Below are positions 24,724-36,500 of a stretch of DNA of 64,000 nt, in pieces (position 1 is the first letter of the stretch; each line of letters starts with the position of its first letter). Source of the stretch: Chaenocephalus aceratus (Eukaryota; Chordata; Actinopteri; Perciformes; Channichthyidae). The notes beneath the pieces were generated by a model, which worked only from the letters and a program-made list of their open reading frames with translations, did not search any database and was not told the origin of the DNA. Where the stretch lies: assembly GCA_023974075.1 (NCBI GenBank), contig CM043785.1:24121169-24185168 (forward strand). The letters are read 5' to 3'. A program made the position numbers and the translations under genes.

Positions 24724-24824
24724 TTAGTTTGTCATCGTCAGGGCCACAGCCAGCAGGGTTAGTGAAAACATGACCAGTGAGCCCATTGTGGGCCGAGGGG
24801 GACTGCTTGAAGTGGATGTTGATT
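24724..24824 (-). CDS. C-terminal exon: Ser/Pro stem and hydrophobic GPI-type tail
   Basis: After an AG acceptor (TTTCAG) the exon codes QSTSTSSSPPRPTMG followed by SLVMFSLTLLAVALTMTN and a TAA stop at 24724-24726. Small residues are followed by about 17 hydrophobic residues ending at the stop with no basic cytoplasmic tail. That is the pattern of a GPI-attachment signal. A single-pass anchor with no tail is the alternative. Confidence 0.75.
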
Positions 24825-27555
24825 CTGAAATATTAGAAAAAGCAAAGTTTGTGGTCAGTGTTATTATCTGGACTAAAACTGAATTCTGAGGCAGGAAGAA
24901 ATAAAGGCTAAGCTACATCCAAATCTTGAGCCCTGTTATATCTTTAATATACACCAGAGAATCCCAAATATGACATTGTGACATGTGTTTTATTATTTAA
25001 TAGAAAAATAATTACACCTTAAATTCTAGTTTGACGTTATAGTTTACAACCACTTACGTGCAGAAACGCTGCCTTGTACAACATCCAGGGATGAAGAGCT
25101 AAGAGCAGTGCTGAATGTTGAAGTTGCATCGCTTGCTGTAGGAGTTGAGGTTTTATTTGTGAACACAAGGGTCATGTCAACTTTCACTGATCCTTGCCTA
25201 GAGTGACAAAGAGAGAAAGCGACACTTAGTGAGAGGGAGTAGAAAGGGCAAATGTCTAACAAAAAAGTCAGTGATTGAAATTAAGTCTTACGTGAATTTG
25301 TTAATAATGCTGCGAAGGAAAGATGATCCATAGAGTTTTTGAGCCGCATTGTTTACCTGAAAGAAAACATGAATGTCAATTGCAATGCAACATAAAAACT
25401 ATGGTCACAAGCATCTATAAGCAGCTTACCAAACTTAGTACACACTATGATCTGCGTTCAAGTGACTTAAGGGGAAGTGGCAAACTCGGAGATAACTTAA
25501 AAAAATACCTTTCAATATAATACAGGATTACTGTAGGATTATAACATTGCATATATTCCTTAAACATGGCTGGTGTACATTAAAATATTGTTTGTATGTT
25601 TAAAAGATCCTGAAGGGTTTAACTACGGAATAAACTGAATTGACAGTTTTGAACATTTCTGTTTGCCTTCTTATGACTGGGATATGTCATTAATGTGGTC
25701 TATATCCATTAATGTTAACAGCTTACTTTAAAATAGTAGGGATCATTTGATAATTTTTACAATAGAAAACTTTAAGTGTTTTCCAGTATTCTTATGTTTA
25801 TTGTTGAAAGAAAATCTAACTTTGTTTGCAATACACTATCAAAGTGCTAAGGGATCTTACCTCACTGATCACTGTTTCAGCCAAAGTCTTGTACGCAGTT
25901 GATGATGAGTCTGAGAGGTCTGATGTAAATGTTTGGCCGAGGCTGAACTGAAGGTCAAGAGTTCCCTCACTGGATGTAGAGTATCAGTTGGAGCTGCAGT
26001 TGGAGCTGCAGTTGGAGCTGCAGTTGGGCTGCAGTGGGTGCTGCAGTGGGTGCTGCAGTGGGTGCTGCAGTGGGTGCTGCAGTGGGTGCTGCAGTTGGTG
26101 CTGCAGTTGGTGCTGCAGTTGGGCTGCAGTTGGTGCTGCAGTTGGTGCTGCAGTTGGAGTGCAGTAGGAGCTGCAGTAGGAGCTGCAGTGGGTGCTGCTG
26201 GGTGTGCTGCAGTGGTGCTGCAGTTGGTGCTGCAGTGGTGCTGCAGTGGGTGCTGCAGTTGGTGCTTGCAGTGAGCTGCAGTGGGGCTGCGCAGGGGTGC
26301 TGCAGTTGGTGCTGCAGTTGGAGCTGCAGTGGTGCTGCAGTGGTGCTGCAGTGGAGCTGCAGTGGTGCTGCAGTGGGTGCTCAGTTGGAGCTGCTTGGTG
26401 CTGCAGTGGTGCTGCAGTGGTGCTGCAGTGGTGCTGCGTTGGTGCTGTTGGGTGGAGCTGCAGTGGGTGCTCAGGTGATGCTGCAGTGGAGCTGCAGTGG
26501 AGCTGCAGTGGGCTGCAGTGGGCTCAGTTGGAGCTGCAGTTGGAGCTGCAGTGGAGCTGCAGTTGGTGCTGCAGTTGGTGCTGCAGTTGGTGCTGCAGTG
26601 GGTGCTGCAGTGGGTGCTGCAGTGGGTGCTGCAGTTGGAGCTGCAGTTGGGGCTTCAGTAGGAGCTGCAGTTGGGGCTTCAGTAGGAGCTGCAGTTGGAG
26701 CTGCAGTAGGAGCTGCAGTTGGTGCTGCAGTTGGAGCTGCAGTTGGTGCTGCAGTGGGAGCTGCAGTGGGTGCTTCAGTAGGAGCTGCAGTTGGAGCTGC
26801 AGTGGGTGCTGCAGTTGGTGCTGCAGTTGGTGCTGCAGTGGGTGCTGCAGTAGGGGCAGCTGTAGCAGTAGGTGTGGCGGTGGAAGCAGTAGAAGAAGCT
26901 GTACCAATAAAAATGGGTTATCAATTAATCTGACACTTCAAAATGCATATCATTTCAATGGATTTATGACCAGATTAATAAAGTTTGATAATTTCCAATT
27001 ACTTACTTATAGAAAACACTGCCTGATATAACGCTCAGGGAAGTAGAGTTGCTTGTTAATGCACTGGTGAGCTGTGAAGTAGCTGTGCCTGATGAAGGAA
27101 CTGAGCTTGTATCTTTAAATGCAATGGTTGTGTCTGCAACCACCGAGCCACTCCTACAATGAAAAAACAGAGAGAGCAAAACCTTTTTTAAAAAAAAGTT
27201 ACATGCAAATGTCCCGAAAAAAGAAGTAACTTAACCTAATAAATTCTTACTTGAATGAGTTAACAACGGAGCGAACGAAAGATGATCCATACAGAGTTGT
27301 ACACACGTTGTTGAGCTGAAAGAAGACATTAATGTCATTAACATTGTAATGCCTTACAACAAATGCACAAAACGTTTTGCTCTGTTGGGTTTTTAGGCTT
27401 TTTATCCTAAATAATCCTTTGTATACACTATATGTTTACAAGATAAAGACAAAATACCAGGCTCTACAATCAAAATATTGGAACAAATAAGGATGGAGAA
27501 TTATTTTTATTTAAGGTTAAAAATGTAAGGGTCTTTGAGTTTTTAAGTGCTATAT

Positions 27556-27597
<42 letters not shown>

Positions 27598-30500
27598 GAT
27601 TCCACAATTGAAATCATGTGGATATTTAGAAGGAGTCATATCTGATCACTGGAGGACTTTTAACAACATGACTTCATTATATACGTATATATATTTGCAA
27701 AAAGTAAATTAGCATAATTGTTAGCTGATTGAATTAAATACATTTGTTAAATTAATACATGTTGAACCTTTATTTTATCTTACGTCTTCGACCACTTCTG
27801 CAGCCAAGGTCTGGTATGCTGTTGAGGATGAGTTTGAGAGATCTGCTGTATATGTTTGGTCAATACTAAACGTTAGTGCAAGGGTTCCCTCATTGGATGT
27901 GGTAGAAATGATTGATGTCATTGTGGTTAAAGGAACTGGTGCAGCAGTGGAAACGGCTGTTGCATTAGGCGCAGCAGATGGAGCAGTTGTTGTGAGTGGA
28001 GGTGAGGTGAAGTTGACCAGTGGTGTTGAAGGGGCAACTGTGGTTGGGGTTGGAGTTGGTGCCAAAACAGCTGAAAATAACAATTTTCAAATGAGATATC
28101 ATAGCTTTAAAATAGTTATTATATTATATATCACATATTCAGTTTGTGCTTGTAATAAGAATTTACAAAATTGGACATTTGTACATTAGGAGATATCTTA
28201 CCTGTTGTAGAAATAGAGGATATGTTGACGGTGAGAGAAAAATTAGAGCTGGAAGAAGCAGTTGCCAAAGCTGAAGCCACAGACGTGGCATTTGGCAATG
28301 TTGTCACATCATTGAATATCACATCAGCATCAACCACAACGGATCCTTGACTGTAAGAAACATATTTTTGAAACGTCATTTTTGGTGGTTACCTGGTGGT
28401 TTAGCTAAGGCTTCATAACTAGGGATTGCAGATATATTTTTTAAAGAAAATAACATTTTCAATTTGTTCAAAACATTCTGAACGTCACCATATAATAACA
28501 CAAAATGAAAACAAAGTTTTAAACACCGCTTTGTTTCTATAAATAACTAAATTAAAAGGAATTCATTAGCAGACAAGTATGAAAACACACTGTTTAAAAT
28601 GTAGGGCAAACAATTGTTTTATACCTGAAGCTGTTGATGACAATTCGATTGAAGCTGGATCCATATTGTTCTGAATATACCATGTCCAGCTGTGAATTAG
28701 TTTTAATGAAAACATTGAAATATCATATCAGGAAGCAAGAAAGTTTTCATTTGAGATTAGTTTTCACTGTATTAATTTGTACCTTGTTAACACTATTGCC
28801 TTCAAAAGTGTCTTGACAACTCGTACCCAATGCAAAATAGCAAGTTTATGTTATTTAAACATCTTGTCTACAACTTCTCTTTAACCAGCATCATTAAGGT
28901 TCTTACAACTTTTATACAATAGGATTTGATAGTGGAAGATGCACAAAAAAATTGAAATAATTAATATGAACTTACCGCTGTGGTCACATTGTTCTTTAAT
29001 TCAAGGAACGCTGGTGAAGATTTGTTTGCAAGTTGAGGAGTAAAGGTTTGCTGCATCTTAAATCCCAACTTAAATGATGGTTCTGTTGTGGTAGGTGTTG
29101 GGGTTGTAGTTGTAGTTGGAGAGCTTGTAGTTGTGATGCTTGGTGGTGTTGATGTTACAGTGATGGGCGGAGTGCTTGCATTACCTTTAAATAAGGAGAC
29201 ATTCATTGGAAATAAAATATAACATTACACCAAAAAAGGCTGCTTTACTATATATATATAAATTGCAGTCAGTGATAGAGGTCCAATAATGAAAAAGATT
29301 GATGCTACATGTTTTGTGTATATGTACATTTTAATAAAATGAAAACATGTAATTACTTATGGACTAGTGGCATAGTAATGATTAAGTTCATATAAAATAT
29401 AGTATTATTTATTATTATTTATAGTATTAATTATAGCATGTATTACCAGGCAAGGGCATTGTTGTAACTGGTGGTGAAGTAATGTTGACTGATGGTGTGA
29501 AGTTGGTTGACTGGTGATGTAAAGTTGACTGATGGTGAAGTAATGTTGGCTGGTGGTGATGTCATGTTGACTGATGGTGAAGTTCGGTTGACTGAGGGTG
29601 AAGTAATGTTGGCTGGTGATGAAGTCATGTTGACTGGAGGTGAGGTGATGTTGACAAGTGGTGTTGAAGGAGCAACTGTGGTTGGGGCTGGAGTTGCAGC
29701 CAAAACAACTACAAATACAAATGTTCAAATAAGGTATTGTGTGATTTTCATAAACATAATATTGTCATAAGTTAGTCAGTATGTCCTCCCAATAATCAAA
29801 CTTGACAGTTGGAAGATAAAGCAAGTCTTACCTGTTGCAGAAATAGAAGATGTGTTGACACTGAGAGAAAAATTGGAGCTGGAAGAGGCAGTCACCAATG
29901 TGTCAGCCACAACAGTGGCATCTGGTAATGTATTCCCTTCATTGAATATCAGATCAACATCTGCCACCACAGATCCTTGACTGTAACACAAATAGTTCTT
30001 TAAGTCATATTTGATGCCCTATTGTCCTATTGTATATGTTAGCAAACAAGTACAACAGGCATTTTTAAAATGTAATGGCAAGCAATTGTTTTATACCTGA
30101 AGCTGTTGATGACAGTACGATTGAAGCTGGATCCAAATTGTTCTGAATAGACCATGTCGAGCTGTGAATGAATTTAGTTGAAAAACATTCAATCATTTCA
30201 GAATAAATATGAAAGAAGACAATTATCATTTGAGATTTGTGTTTTTAATAAAAGCAGCAAAGGATAGTGGAAGACACAAAATCTGTAGAAATAATTAATA
30301 TGAACTTACCGCTGTAGTCACTGTGTTCTTTAATTCAAGGAATGCTGGTGAAGATTTGTTTGCAAGTTGAGGAGTAAAGGTTTGCTGCATCTTAAATTCC
30401 AACTTGATTTTTGGCTCTGTTGGAGTTGTAGTTGCAGTTGGAGAGCTTGTAGTTGTGATGCTTGGTGGTGATGATGTTCCAGTGACAGGTGGAGTGCTTG

Positions 30501-33500
30501 CATTACCTTAACATTTATAAAATATTAATTGAAAGTGAACATATCATTACAGCAAGACAAGTATTAACACATTTGGAAATTGAAGTCAGTGATAGAGGTC
30601 CAATAATGAAAAAGATTGATGCTACATGTTTTGTGTATATGTACATTTTAATAAAATGAAAACATGTAATTACTTATGGACTAGTGGCATAGTAATGATT
30701 AAGTTCATACAAAATATTGTATATCCATTGGGGGAGAGCATGTATTACCAGGCAAGGGCATTGTTGTAACTGATGGTGAGGTTGGGTTGACTGGTGACGT
30801 AATGTTGACTGGTGGTGAAGTCATGTTGACTGGTGGTGATGTCATGTTGATTGGTGATGATGTAATGTTGACTGGTGGTGATGTCATGTTGACTGGTGGT
30901 GAAGTCATGTTGAAAGGTGATGATGTCATGTTGACTGGTGGTGATGTCATGTTGATTGATGGTGAAGTTCGGTTGACTGAGGGTGAAGTAATGGTGACTG
31001 GTGATGAAGTCATGTTGACTGGAGGTGAGGTGATGTTGACAAGTGGTGTTGAAGGAGCAACTGTGGTTGGGGCTGGAGTTGCAGCCAAAACAACTACAAA
31101 TACAAATGTTCAAATAAGGTATTGTGTGATTTTCATAAACATAATATTGTCATGAGATAGTCAGTATGTCCTCCCAATAATCAAACTTGACAGTTGGAAG
31201 ATACAGCAAGTCTTACCTGTTGCAGAAATAGAAGATGTGTTGACACTGAGAAAAAATTGGAGCTGGAAGAGGCAGTCACCAATGTGTCAGCCACAACAGT
31301 GGCATCTGGTAATGTATTCCCTTCATTGAATATCAGTTCAACATCTGCCACCACAGATCCTTGACTGTAACACAAATAGTTCTTTAAGTCATATTGAATG
31401 CCCTATTGTCCTATTATATATGTTAGCAAACAAGTACAACAGGCATTTTTAAAATGTAATGGCAAGCAATTGTTTTATACCTGAAGCTGTTGATGACAGT
31501 ACGATTGAAGCTGGATCCAAATTGTTCTGAATAGACCATGTCGAGCTGTGAATGAATTTAGTTGAAAAACATTCAATAATTTCAGAATAAATATGAAAGA
31601 AGACAATTATCATTTGAGATTTGTGTTTTTTAATAAAAGCAGCAAAGGGTAGTGGAAGAACAAAATCTGTAGAAATAATTAATATGAACTTACCGCTGTA
31701 GTCACTGTGTTCTTTAATTCAAGGAATGCTGGTGAAGATTTGTTTGCAAGTTGAGGAGTAAAGGTTTGCTGCATCTTAAATTCCAACTTGATTTTTGGCT
31801 GTGTTGGAGTTGTAGTTGCAGTTGGAGAGCTTGTAGTTGTGATGCTTGGTGGTGATGATGTTCCAGTGACAGGTGGAGTGCTTGCATTACCTTAACATTT
31901 ATAAAATATTAATTGAAAGTGAATATATCATTACAGCAAGACAAGTAGTAACACATTTGGAAATTGAAGTCAGTGATAGAGGTCCAATAATGAAAAAGAT
32001 TGATGCTACATGTTTTGTGTATATGTACATTTTAATAAAATGAAAACATGTAATTACTTATGGACTAGTGGCATAGTAATGATTAAGTTCATACAAAATA
32101 TAGTATATCCATTGGGGGAGCATGTATTACCAGGCAAGGGCATTGTTGTAACTGATGGTGGGTTGGGTTGACTGGTGGTGAGGTAATGTTGAATGGTGAT
32201 GTGGTTGGGTTGAAGGGTGATGTCATGTTGACTGATGGTGAAGTTCGGTTGACTGAGGGTGAAGTAATGTTGGCTGGTGTTGATGTCATGTTGACTGAAG
32301 GTGAAGTTGGGGGGACTGATGGTGAAGTAATGGTGACTGGTGTGAAGTCATGTTGACTGGTGTGATGTCATGTTGACTGGTGTGATGTCATGTTGACTGT
32401 GGTGATTCGGTTGACTGTGGTGAAGTCATGTTGCTGGTTGATGTCATGTTGACTGGTGATGTTGGATTGATGGTGAAGTTCGGTTGACTGAGGGTGAAGT
32501 AATGGTGACTGGTGATGAAGTCATGTTGACTGGAGGTGAGGTGATGTTGACAAGTGGTGTTGAAGGAGCAACTGTGGTTGGGGCTGGAGTTGCAGCCAAA
32601 ACAACTACAAATACAAATGTTCAAATAAGGTATTGTGTGATTTTCATAAACATAATATTGTCATGAGATAGTCAGTATGTCCTCCCAATAATCAAACTTG
32701 ACAGTTGGAAGATACAGCAAGTCTTACCTGTTGCAGAAATAGAAGATGTGTTGACACTGAGAGAAAAATTGGAGCTGGAAGAGGCAGTCACCAATGTGTC
32801 AGCCACAACAGTGGCATCTGGTAATGTATTCCCTTCATTGAATATCAGTTCAACATCTGCCACCACAGATCCTTGACTGTAACACAAATAGTTCTTTAAG
32901 TCATATTGAATGCCCTATTGTCCTATTTATATGTTAGCAAACAAGTACAACAGGCATTTTTAAAATGTAATGGCAAGCAATTGTTTTATACCTGAAGCTG
33001 TTGATGACAGTACGATTGAAGCTGGATCCAAATTGTTCTGAATAGACCATGTCGAGCTGTGAATGAATTTAGTTGAAAAACATTCAATAATTTCAGAATA
33101 AATATGAAAGAAGACAATTATCATTTGAGATTTGTGTTTTTTAATAAAAGCAGCAAAGGATAGTGGAAGACACAAAATCTGTAGAAATAATTAATATGAA
33201 CTTACCGCTGTAGTCACTGTGTTCTTTAATTCAAGGAATGCTGGTGAAGATTTGTTTGCAAGTTGAGGAGTAAAGGTTTGCTGCATCTTAAATTCCAACT
33301 TGATTTTTGGCTGTGTTGGAGTTGTAGTTGCAGTTGGAGAGCTTGTAGTTGTGATGCTTGGTGGTGATGATGTTCCAGTGACAGGTGGAGTGCTTGCATT
33401 ACCTTAACATTTATAAAATATTAATTGAAAGTGAATATATCATTACAGCAAGACAAGTATTAACACATTTGGAAATTGAAGTCAGTGATAGAGGTCCAAC

Positions 33501-36500
33501 GAAAACTATAGGTTACTTACGTAACCCCAGTGCTCAGATTAACATGAAGTGAGATGTTTCACTATGGGATGCGCCTCATCGCGGAGCAAACAGAAGCATC
33601 AATCTCATTACGCCAATCCTGATTGGCTGGTGATCTTGACGTCAACATCAGGGGAAATCACCCCCTATAAGTAGCCTGCGCCACGACGCATGCGTCATTC
33701 AAAATAAGCACCTCTTCTCGCTTCCCCGTAGCAAGGAGGGCCGTCTGGTGAGACATCTCACTTCATGTTACTCTGAGAACTGGGGTACGTAAGTAACCTA
33801 TAGTTCTCATTCATAACACTCTGTTCGATGTCTCACTATGGGAAATTGTAGCTCCCGTATTGCCAGACGAGCTTATCTTGAAAATCACCAAACCAACCAG
33901 AACTCAACAGGTAGAGTTCTGACTCAACCAGGTGCCCAGCACTGCTTGAGTCACACCGGGAGCAGAACGCCTAGCCTGCTAAGAGGCGGACAAAAGTGAG
34001 TGGCGAGGACCAGCTCGCCGCTGCACCGATGTCTTGGATGGGAGACATCCTGGACAGAGCCCAGGATGCAGCCAGAGCCTGAGTCGAAAGAGCTCGCGGA
34101 CCCGAGGGTGCCTGCGAACTCTGACTCGTATGGGCCCCAAAGCAATAGCTTCCACCAGACAGTGGGAGAGCCGTTGCTTAGTAACAGGCTTGCCCTTATA
34201 AGCGTTAGCCCAGGACACCAGGAGTTGGTCATTATGACAAGTACCCCTGATCTGTCCATACAGGTGCGTAAGCACGAACTGGACACAGCAAATCCCGCTG
34301 CTGTTCCCCGGAGGGACCCAGCGGCTGAGGAAATGCCTCAATGTCCATTGGGTACATGTACAGATAGTGCATTTCATTTCATTTCAAACCTTTATTTATC
34401 CAGATTGGTCCCATTGAGATCATAGATCTCTTTTTCAAGGGAGACCTGCATGAAAACATTACTGGCTCGCCTGGCGGAAGCCAGGACCAGTAACAGCACT
34501 ATGTTAGAGAGACCTGGTGTAGGAATCTCTCGCACTCTGAATAGTGTTTATCACCCTATGAGGGAGTCTCACTGTATTCACGTTGTACCACTCACGGGCC
34601 AGGCCCATAAGGCCAAGCGCTCTGGGTGTGGGTGAAAAATCTCCCCCCCCGCCTGGGACAGTATGTCCCTGCGTAGTGGGAGCTGCCATGGCTGCCCGCA
34701 CAGCAGCTGATAAATCTCCGTCAGCCCCGAGGTTCAACACACCCGGTACGTGCGTCGCTCTCAGGGAGAGGAGACGCCCGCTGCTCCATAAGATCAGTTT
34801 GCGTGCCAGCATGTGTAACTGGAGAGAACGCAAACCCCCTTGGCGGTTTATATACGATATTGTAGTCGTATTGTCTGTCCTCACGAGGACATGGTGTCCT
34901 CTGAGAAAAGGCAGAAAGCGTTTTAGGGTGAGGAACACCGCTAAAAGCTCTAGGTAATTTATGTGCGCCCGCTGGAGGTCTCTGCTCCAGAGACCCCTCA
35001 CCGGACGGCCTTCATAAATACCTCCCCAACCTGTCAGACATGCGTCCGTGGTGACCACCTTCCGTGAAAGGACAGCACCCATAGGCACGCCCCGTACTAG
35101 AAAAGTCGGGTGCAGCCAGTGGCGCAGTGCCGTTACGCATTTCACAGTAACCATTACCCGGGTTTAGTTTTAAGGCGGCTACCCAGCGCTGAAACTCCCT
35201 CACGTGTAAGCGTCCTAGTCGTACGACCAGGATGGCTGACGCCATGAGCCCCATTAACTGCAGGCATGTTCTGAAGAGAACATGTTTGCGCAGCTGGAAT
35301 TGAGCGAGACAAGCTCTGAAAGCTTTCACTCTTTCCGCTGACAGGCGGGCTGTAAAGGGCACCGAGTTCAGGCGTAACTCCAGGAAAAGTATAGTCTGCG
35401 CGGGGCACAACATGCTCTTCTCTGTGTTTATCATGAAACCCAGGTTGAGCAGGTGCTTTACGAGGACATTTGTCTGCGTAACAGCCTCCTGCTCCGACTG
35501 TGCGAGAAGCAGCCAGTCGTCCAGGTAGCTCGCCAAGCGAATACCCTGTTGTCTTAACGGGGCTATCGCGGCTTCCGTACATCGTACAAACACTCTTGGA
35601 CTGAGAGACAGGCCGAAGGGAAGTACTCTGTATTCGTAACAGATCCCCTGAAATGCGAACCTCAGATATTTCCTGTGTGGATAATATACTGGGATGTGGA
35701 AATACGCATCTTTCAGGTCGACTGATGTAAACCAGTCATCTTGTCGCACGAGACGCAGCAGAGATGTGTGAGTGAGCATTCTGAATTTGTATCTTTTTAG
35801 ATATCTGTTCAGAACCCTCAAATCCAGTATGTGGCCGAATTCCGTTCCCTCCTCGTTTGGGAACGAGGAAATACTTGGAATAAAAGCCACTCTGACTCTG
35901 CTCGGCAGGTACAATAGATATAGCCCTCTTTTCTAGAAGTGAGAGGATCTCTCTCTCTAGAATATGGGCTGACTCTCCCCGGGCTTGTGAATACAAAATG
36001 CCCGAGAAACGAGGGGGGGTGACAGTGAATTGGAGTCTGTAACCCCGTGTTACTGTCTTGAAAACCCAAGCAGATGTTGTGAGCATCTTCCACTGTGTGC
36101 TCCTTAGAGCCAGCGGAGATGTCACGTCTCTTACCCTCTGAGACTCTATTTGTTGTGTTATGGGGCCCTCTAGTGTCTGAACACGGTGGTACCCCATTTC
36201 AACAGTCCCCACCGTCACTGCGCACGTGCATGGCGGTGGCTTCACGGACCCGTCAATAATCCGCCTCTTGAGAGATGCCGTAGCTGCTCTCAAAAGGGGA
36301 AGGATTGGCGGGCTGTCCTTTACAGCTCTAGCCGGCACTGCGCATGCGCGTGACGGTAGTGCCCTTAAAGCCCCAACCGGCACTGCGCATGCGCGTGGCG
36401 GTGGTGCCTTCACAGACCCGTTTATTATCCGCCTTTTGAGAGAGGCCGTAGCTGCTCTCAGAAGGGGATTTATAGTTAACGGACTGTTTATTGTTTTTCT

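Noticed and set aside
26034..26933. 299-codon plus-strand ORF rich in VGAA/WCCS repeats
   Set aside because: It is the antisense reading of the 12-bp VNTR of the mucin-like exon. Simple repeats without stops give long ORFs in several frames.
29440..33500. CRISPR-like regular 21-24-bp repeats
   Set aside because: The repeats are contiguous without spacers and in frame with mucin exons of a vertebrate gene.
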